From: Pseudomonadota bacterium
GTDB taxonomy: Bacteria; Pseudomonadota; Gammaproteobacteria; Berkiellales; Berkiellaceae
Assembly (NCBI GenBank): GCA_018241965.1
Contig: JAFECS010000004.1
Location: forward strand, 1-64,000
Direction of reading: 5' to 3'
DNA length: 64,000 nt
Shown here: in pieces, positions 60,279-64,000 of the stretch
How the letters are laid out: every line of letters begins with the position of its first letter
Numbering within the stretch: position 1 is the first letter of the stretch
Made by a program: the position numbers and the translations under genes
Notes under the pieces: model-generated
What the model was told of the DNA's origin: nothing
Databases searched by the model: none
What the model saw: only the letters and a program-made list of their open reading frames with translations

Positions 60279-60351
60279 CTTTTAGTAGTTTAATGGCAAA
60301 ACGCTCTCATACAAGTTGAGAGAATCTGCGGTTCGAATCCGCGCAAAAAGA
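60279..60351 (+). tRNA. tRNA-like, anticodon uncertain
   Basis: Acceptor CTTTTAG/CAAAAAG (one mismatch), T arm CTGCGGTTCGAATCCGCG. Arm TCTCA-TACAAGT-TGAGA lacks T33; CAA if functional. Preceded by hairpin GTTGTC/GACAAC and a GCAGCGAAA motif. Confidence 0.55.
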
Positions 60352-60360
60352 CTACTAATA

Positions 60361-60433
60361 TGCTCCTATAAGTCAATGGTAGACTACCGTTTTGATACAG
60401 CGGAAATCTTGGTTCGATTCCAAGTTGGAGCTC
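60361..60433 (+). tRNA. tRNA-Ile(GAT)
   Basis: Copy of 52493 with T in place of A at position 1 of the acceptor. Confidence 0.82.
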
Positions 60434-60505
60434 GCCTCTTTAGTACAATGGTTAGTATGCTTCCCTAGTAAGGAAGTGATGGCAGTTCGATTCTGCCAAG
60501 AGGCT
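60434..60505 (+). tRNA. tRNA-Thr(AGT)
   Basis: Acceptor GCCTCTT/AAGAGGC; arm CTTCC-CTAGTAA-GGAAG. Abuts the preceding tRNA. Confidence 0.92.
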
Positions 60506-60506
60506 T

Positions 60507-60560
60507 TGTCCCATTATTTTAATGGTAGAATGACGGTTTAGGTCACAAACATTCCGTCAA
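60507..60560 (+). pseudogene. Truncated tRNA 5' half
   Basis: D arm TTTTAATGGTAGAA and anticodon stem TGACGG/CCGTCA with a long loop, but no T arm or 3' acceptor. Resembles the Thr(TGT) gene at 60835. Confidence 0.55.
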
Positions 60561-60584
60561 ATATCAGAAATAATAATTAACATA

Positions 60585-60656
60585 GCCTTTTTAGTACAAT
60601 GGTTAGTATTCTTTCCTAGTAAGAAAGAGATGACAGTTCGATTCTGTCAGAAGGCT
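60585..60656 (+). tRNA. tRNA-Thr(AGT)
   Basis: Acceptor GCCTTTT/AGAAGGC; arm CTTTC-CTAGTAA-GAAAG. Paralogue of 60434 with compensatory changes. Confidence 0.92.
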
Positions 60657-60834
60657 TTTTATTTAAATATAATTGTTCTGTAAACATTAATTTAAATAAT
60701 TTCAAAAATTTATTGAATATGTTTATTTTATTTGAACTAAAACATCTAAAAATGATATGTAGTATCATTCAATTCAATTGAAAAGGATATCGTTCCTTGG
60801 GACTTTTTTTAATTTTATTTAATTAACATGTGAT
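60657..60834. other. AT-rich spacer
   Basis: No gene or tRNA. Contains AATTCAATTCAATTGAA and AAGGATATCGTTCCTT, a short hairpin. Confidence 0.5.
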
Positions 60835-60905
60835 GCTCTATTATTTTAGTGGTAGAATGGCGGTTTTGTAAACCTTTGGCGTCTGTTCGATTCAGACATA
60901 GAGCT
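60835..60905 (+). tRNA. tRNA-Thr(TGT)
   Basis: Acceptor GCTCTAT/ATAGAGC; loop TTTGTAA; weak outer anticodon stem. Confidence 0.8.
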
Positions 60906-60907
60906 TC

Positions 60908-60978
60908 GCTCGCGTAGTTCAGTGGCAGAATACAAATCTCGTAAATTTGGGACATGCGTTCGATTCGCATCGTGAGCT
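60908..60978 (+). tRNA. tRNA-Thr(CGT)
   Basis: Acceptor GCTCGCG/CGTGAGC; arm CAAAT-CTCGTAA-ATTTG. Confidence 0.92.
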
Positions 60979-61016
60979 TAATATGATTTTAAATATTTCA
61001 AAAATATTTAAACATC

Positions 61017-61089
61017 GGGGCGTTAGTTCAGATGGTAGAATATTTCATTTGCAATGAAAAGGTCGGGGGATCGATGCTCCCACGCTCCA
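61017..61089 (+). tRNA. tRNA-Ala(TGC)
   Basis: Acceptor GGGGCGT/ACGCTCC; arm TTTCA-TTTGCAA-TGAAA. Confidence 0.9.
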
Positions 61090-61093
61090 TATC

Positions 61094-61165
61094 GGGGATG
61101 TAGTGTAATGGTAACACATTTCTATGGCATAGAAAAGAGTAAAGGTTCGATTCCTTTCTTCTCCA
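61094..61165 (+). tRNA. tRNA-Ala(GGC), unusual anticodon
   Basis: Acceptor GGGGATG/CTTCTCC, one mismatch; arm TTTCT-ATGGCAT-AGAAA. GGC for Ala is uncommon in eukaryotes. Confidence 0.8.
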
Positions 61166-61169
61166 TTTA

Positions 61170-61240
61170 GGGCATGTAGTATAATGGTATTACGGAATAT
61201 TCGCACTATTCTGATCCCCGTTCGATTCGGGGCTTGTCCA
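61170..61240 (+). tRNA. tRNA-Ala(CGC)
   Basis: Acceptor GGGCATG/CTTGTCC; arm GAATA-TTCGCAC-TATTC. Confidence 0.88.
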
Positions 61241-61241
61241 C

Positions 61242-61312
61242 GGGGATTTCGTCTAATGGAAAGACACTTTCTGTGCTTGAAAGAAAAAGAGGATCGAAAC
61301 CTTTAATCTCCT
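61242..61312 (+). tRNA. tRNA, anticodon ambiguous (TGC or GCT)
   Basis: Acceptor GGGGATT/AATCTCC; arm CTTTC-TGTGCTT-GAAAG lacks T33. Its 3' end is duplicated after the endonuclease gene at 62484-62518. Confidence 0.65.
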
Positions 61313-61366
61313 ATTGTTTAGCTTTTTAAGTTATTCAAAAAATGAAAATTTTATCATTTAATTTAA

Positions 61367-62467
61367 ATGAAATGGAACTTGGATTCTGTTAAATCTTATA
61401 TTCAAAACAATGGGGATATTTTAGTCAGTTCTTCATACTGTAACACACACACTCCTCTGGTTATCCAGTGTGGTAAATGTTTAGACGTGTATGATAAAGA
61501 ATTTAATGAATACAAACGCGGTAGAAGATCATGTGTATGTTCAGGTAAAATTAGTTGGAATATACATAAAGTAAAAAAATTTATCGAAGATAATGGAGAA
61601 ATTTTGTTAAGTGATAAATATATAAATAACAAAGATCAATTACTGATCCTTTGTAAATCTTGTAATGAAAAATATGAACAATCTTTCGATTTATACAAAA
61701 GAGGATTCTTTCACAAAAAATGTTCCACTAAACTTTATCTTAATGGTAAACGAATTCCTACAAGAAAAATCACATATGAAACTAGAAATTGTTTACAGTG
61801 CAAAATGGATTTTTCATCACCAAAAAAAAATCGTAATCAAACGTGTTCCCCAGAATGTAGAGATAAATATAAAAAAGGTGAGGGGAATGCTATTTGTTCT
61901 CATAACAAAATGAGATATTTTTGTATTGAATGTAATGGAGATGGAATATGCTGGACTTGTGAGGAAAGACAAATTAAAAAAGATGTATATTGCACCAGAT
62001 GTCATCCTAATTACATTCCTAACACTATAGGATCGTCAAAATTATCCTGCAATTTTATTGATCTTCTGGAATTAGAATTGGGTGTAAAAATACAACATAT
62101 TCATTATAACACAATATCAAAAACCATAGATGGAGATGAGCATCGTCCGATACAATGGAGAAAGAAGGCAGTTGATGGTTTCTATGAGAAAAATTCCACA
62201 AAAATAGCAATTGAATTTTTGGGTGATATTTATCATGGTCATAAAAAATATTGGGAAAATGACAGCTTAGCAAAAAATTATTTGGGGAAACTATACACTG
62301 AATTATATATGGAAACAGAAAAAAAAATGTTAAGGTTAAAAAATATAGGGTACGAAGTTTTATATATTTGGGAATCTGATTTTAAAAAATATATGAGAGA
62401 AAAAACATCCACCTTAATGTCATATTGTCATAATTTTATAGATAAGTTAAAATGTGATAACAATTGA
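61367..62467 (+). CDS. Putative tRNA-array endonuclease,366 aa (Vsr/EDxHD-like)
   Basis: Begins with two zinc-type repeats (VIQCGKCLDVYDKEFNEYKR with CVCSGKISW; LILCKSCNEKYEQSFDLYKR with KKCS), as in the gene at 57604. Then come CLQCKMDF, CSHNKMRYFCIECNG and CWTCEERQ (further Cys pairs). The C-terminal ~100 residues carry VDGFYEKNSTKIAIEFLGDI then YHGHKK and YEVLYIWESDFKK, the Vsr-like nuclease core. It lies between a tRNA and a duplicated tRNA 3' half, so it looks like an inserted homing gene. Confidence 0.78.
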   Translation: MKWNLDSVKSYIQNNGDILVSSSYCNTHTPLVIQCGKCLDVYDKEFNEYKRGRRSCVCSGKISWNIHKVKKFIEDNGEILLSDKYINNKDQLLILCKSCNEKYEQSFDLYKRGFFHKKCSTKLYLNGKRIPTRKITYETRNCLQCKMDFSSPKKNRNQTCSPECRDKYKKGEGNAICSHNKMRYFCIECNGDGICWTCEERQIKKDVYCTRCHPNYIPNTIGSSKLSCNFIDLLELELGVKIQHIHYNTISKTIDGDEHRPIQWRKKAVDGFYEKNSTKIAIEFLGDIYHGHKKYWENDSLAKNYLGKLYTELYMETEKKMLRLKNIGYEVLYIWESDFKKYMREKTSTLMSYCHNFIDKLKCDNN

Positions 62468-62483
62468 ATTTGAAAATTAATTT

Positions 62484-62518
62484 GAAAGAGGTAAATCGAT
62501 CGAAACGATTAATCTCCT
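62484..62518 (+). pseudogene. Orphan tRNA 3' half after the endonuclease
   Basis: AGAGGTAAATCG-ATCGAAA-CGATTAATCTCCTAT matches the T arm and 3' acceptor of the tRNA at 61242, with the T stem kept by compensatory changes (AATCG/CGATT against AGAGG/CCTTT). Confidence 0.65.
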
Positions 62519-62526
62519 ATATTTTG

Positions 62527-62595
62527 TTCTCGTGATGTAGAGGTAACATGACAGACTTCGAATCTGTAATCCGGGGTTCGATTCCCCGCGGGAAT
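62527..62595 (+). tRNA. tRNA-Arg(TCG)
   Basis: Acceptor TTCTCGT/GCGGGAA; arm ACAGA-CTTCGAA-TCTGT. Confidence 0.9.
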
Positions 62596-62599
62596 TTAA

Positions 62600-62664
62600 C
62601 TTCAACAACAAAAGATGTTGTGTTTGTTACGTAGCACAGCGACGAAGGAGTCTGTGCGAAGTTA
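62600..62664 (+). repeat. E1 element, diverged
   Basis: AACTTC...GAAGTT ends, with ACGTAGCACAGCGACGAAGG and AGTCTGTGCG. Confidence 0.55.
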
Positions 62665-62667
62665 TTA

Positions 62668-62793
62668 GTGACATGGTGTAATGGAAGCACGCCATTGTGG
62701 TTCGTTCATTCTAAGAAGAAAATGTAACAGATTTTCTTCTGATAATTGAAAGTGAACAACATTGGAGGACCGGTTCGATTCTGGGTTGTCATG
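62668..62793 (+). tRNA. tRNA-like gene with ~70-nt insertion
   Basis: Acceptor GTGACAT/TTGTCAT and D arm GGTGTAATGG are visible, T arm ACCGGTTCGATTCTGGGT. The anticodon region is a long imperfect stem with hairpin AGAAGAAAATGTAACAGATT-like; isotype unknown. Confidence 0.5.
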
Positions 62794-63039
62794 AAATGAA
62801 TGTGTTTAGTTTATGATGAAAACGAAAGAAGTGGCGCGATAGTTTATAAAACTTCTGTAGTTTTCGCATGACATGAAATTGCACGAATTGTGTTGTTTCA
62901 TGTGAGTTCAGAGGTTAACTCTGGTAAACCAATTTGTTGCATAACAGATTGATCATATTTATTTCCTCCAAATAATTGGAGACTGTAGCGTGTTTTTCTA
63001 AATTATCGAGTTATAATCCCTGTCTAACACACTGCAAAA
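62794..63039. other. Unassigned stretch in the tRNA array
   Basis: Contains short inverted repeats (CATGACATGAAAT...TTTCATGTG; CCTCCAAATAATTGGAG) and GTGTTTTTCTAAAT, like an Arg anticodon region, but no tRNA fold. May hold decayed tRNAs. Confidence 0.4.
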
Positions 63040-63121
63040 GGCAAAGTAGTAAAGCGGTCAAATACGACAGCCTTAGGAGCTGTTCCCTCTGGGTTCGCAG
63101 GTTCGAATCCTGCCTTTGTCA
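63040..63121 (+). tRNA. tRNA-Leu(TAG)
   Basis: Acceptor GGCAAAG/CTTTGTC; arm ACAGC-CTTAGGA-GCTGT; long variable arm. Confidence 0.92.
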
Positions 63122-63137
63122 TTTTTTATTGTAAAAT

Positions 63138-63262
63138 AGCTGCTGTTGAAATGTTGGCGACAAAAAAAACTATCCCGAAATGGGTAGTCCCTGCTAATTT
63201 CTAACTGTTATCACTCAAACTATCACTTTGATCAACGTCGGTTCGATTCCGGCCAGCAGCTT
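63138..63262 (+). tRNA. tRNA-like gene with insertion before the D arm
   Basis: Acceptor AGCTGCTG/CAGCAGCT, T arm GTCGG-TTCGATT-CCGGC. The insert has hairpin ACTATCC/GGTAGT then CTGCTAATTTCTAAC, the same order as in 54211 and 54396. Anticodon arm GTTATCA...TGATCAAC with a long loop; isotype unknown. Confidence 0.55.
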
Positions 63263-63287
63263 ACCTATAAATTGTTAACTTTTATAA

Positions 63288-63369
63288 ATCACAATAGTAA
63301 AGTGGTCAAATACGCTCGGTTCAGACCCGGGTCCTTTTAGGTTCGGAGGTTCGAATCCTCCTTGTGATA
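63288..63369 (+). tRNA. tRNA-Leu(CAG)
   Basis: Acceptor ATCACAA/TTGTGAT; arm CTCGG-TTCAGAC-CCGGG; long variable arm. Confidence 0.92.
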
Positions 63370-63376
63370 TTCTAAC

Positions 63377-63409
63377 TCTGCAGAGACTCGTGCCTCGCTC
63401 TGCTGCGTC
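63377..63409 (+). repeat. E1 element fragment
   Basis: CTCTGCAGAGACTCGTGCCT then CGCTCTGCTGCGTC. Confidence 0.5.
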
Positions 63410-63412
63410 TAA

Positions 63413-63483
63413 GCCTCTTTAGTTTAATGGTAGAACATGGGTTTCCTAAACTCCTGATAAGGGTTCGATTCCCTTAAGAGGTT
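63413..63483 (+). tRNA. tRNA-Arg(CCT)
   Basis: Acceptor GCCTCTT/AAGAGGT; GGGT-TTCCTAA-ACTC. Confidence 0.85.
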
Positions 63484-63519
63484 TTTATAAGCTACAGTGT
63501 CGCTTTGCTTCGCAAACAT

Positions 63520-63596
63520 AGCTTTAATAGCTCCAATGGCAGAGCGTACTGACCTCCGATCAGTAAGGTCCCGAGATCGATACTCGGTTAAAGCTT
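63520..63596 (+). tRNA. tRNA-Gly(TCC), C33
   Basis: Acceptor AGCTTTA/TAAAGCT; arm ACTGA-CCTCCGA-TCAGT. T33 is replaced by C. Confidence 0.78.
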
Positions 63597-63599
63597 TTT

Positions 63600-63682
63600 A
63601 ATGTGTTGGAGAGCGACTATTTGGGTTTTGCAAAGGGATGCCTTTGCAAAACTACTAAAGAGTATCTGCAACCAACATTAGG
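63600..63682 (+). ncRNA. Large imperfect hairpin between tRNAs
   Basis: Outer arms AATGTGTTGG and CCAACATT, inner perfect hairpin GTTTTGCAAAGG-GATG-CCTTTGCAAAAC. Function unknown; followed by an E1 fragment GGAGTCTGTGCGAAGCT. Confidence 0.5.
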
Positions 63683-63699
63683 AGTCTGTGCGAAGCTCT

Positions 63700-63796
63700 T
63701 ATAACAAATGTTGAAAAATGTTTGTCCTGCAAAAATAACCTATAAAATCCTCACTGAAGTTGAGAAGGCGCGTGGTTCGATTCCCGCCGATGAGAT
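63700..63796 (+). pseudogene. tRNA-like 3' part with D-arm insert, acceptor not pairing
   Basis: Insert hairpin ACAAA/TTTGT then CCTGCAAAAATAACC, as in 54211; T-arm-like GTGGTTCGATTCCCGC and CGATGAG at the end. The 5' strand (CTCTTAT) does not pair with CGATGAG. Confidence 0.5.
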
Positions 63797-63801
63797 GATT
63801 A

Positions 63802-63868
63802 CTCATCGTGGTGTAGTGGCAGCATATTATTCTTATTGGTTTAATTAAGGTTCGATTCCTTAAAGAAT
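63802..63868 (+). pseudogene. tRNA-like 5' part without matching 3' acceptor
   Basis: CTCATCG, D arm GTGTAGTGGCAGCAT, then T arm TTAAGGTTCGATTCCTTAA, ending AAGAATAA, which does not pair with CTCATCG. The upstream CGATGAG (63788-63794) does. Confidence 0.5.
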
Positions 63869-63888
63869 AAAATTAGCGTAGTTTAGCG

Positions 63889-63921
63889 TAGCTGAGCGAG
63901 GCACGAGTCTCAGCGGAGTCA
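63889..63921 (+). repeat. E1 element, 3' half
   Basis: GCGTAGCTGAGCGAGGCACG then AGTCTCAGCGGAGTC. Confidence 0.6.
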
Positions 63922-64000
63922 AAAAATGTTGAAAAATATTTGTACTGCGAAAGAAAATTTACAACAAATCTTACTACGAATAAGGAGGTGCTCGTTCGAG
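63922..64000 (+). tRNA. tRNA-like gene with D-arm insert, cut by the window end
   Basis: TGTTGAAAAATATTTGTACTG with GCGAAAG resembles the insert at 63710; a T arm begins at GTGCTCGTTCGAG. The 3' end lies outside the window. Confidence 0.4.

Overview
The window looks like part of a giant-virus genome (nucleocytoplasmic large DNA virus, Megaviricetes, most like the mimivirus/klosneuvirus group). It is AT-rich, with densely packed genes alternating between strands. It mixes eukaryote-like information genes (PCNA, an RPB12-like RNA polymerase subunit, glycyl-tRNA synthetase, asparagine synthetase, AAA+ ATPase, DnaJ) with many small membrane and low-complexity proteins, fibre-like proteins and a glycan-modification block. 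The virus assignment is inferred from gene content and layout; no capsid or DNA polymerase gene lies in the window.

Layout. 1-13 kb: small hypothetical and membrane proteins, PCNA, a RING-finger protein, an RPB12-like subunit, DnaJ, and three intron-containing genes. 13-18 kb: asparagine synthetase (two introns) and a MIT/AAA+ ATPase. 18-28 kb: a 2471-residue coiled-coil membrane protein and a gene interrupted by six introns. 28-33 kb: two tandem fibre-like proteins with YadA-type head repeats and a C-terminal S74 chaperone module. 33-36.8 kb: Nudix, methyltransferase and HIT proteins and glycyl-tRNA synthetase (one intron). 36.8-45.4 kb: fucosyltransferase-like, NAD-epimerase, a 911-residue multidomain glycosyltransferase, methyltransferases, two arrays of tandem AT-rich repeats, and a DUF84-like NTPase/adenine phosphoribosyltransferase fusion with an in-frame intron. 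45.4-46.8 kb: no gene, possibly a structured RNA.

46.8 kb to the window end is a + strand tRNA array. I count about 105 tRNA genes, covering all 20 amino acids plus an initiator Met and about 46 different anticodons, and many carry introns. The array also holds six copies of a tRNA-like cloverleaf with no usable anticodon loop, several tRNAs with an insertion before the D arm, decayed tRNAs, and three free-standing endonuclease genes (one HNH/AP2, two Vsr-like). Two repeat families sit among the tRNAs: palindromic elements (E1), two of which occupy the intron position of tRNA-Lys and tRNA-Thr, and stem elements with an ACAGC motif (E2) that end 3-15 nt before a tRNA in all 14 cases found.

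Two themes stand out. First, 16 very small spliceosomal-type introns (43-69 nt, GT...AG, often with CTAAC near the 3' end) interrupt seven protein genes; in the six genes that need splicing, removing them restores one continuous frame. Three of these introns share an identical 23-nt 3' end. Second, the tRNA array shows intron gain in near-identical tandem tRNA copies, one of them caused by a mobile palindrome. Together with glycyl-tRNA synthetase and asparagine synthetase this suggests a virus that heavily supplements translation and depends on host splicing and tRNA-splicing machinery.
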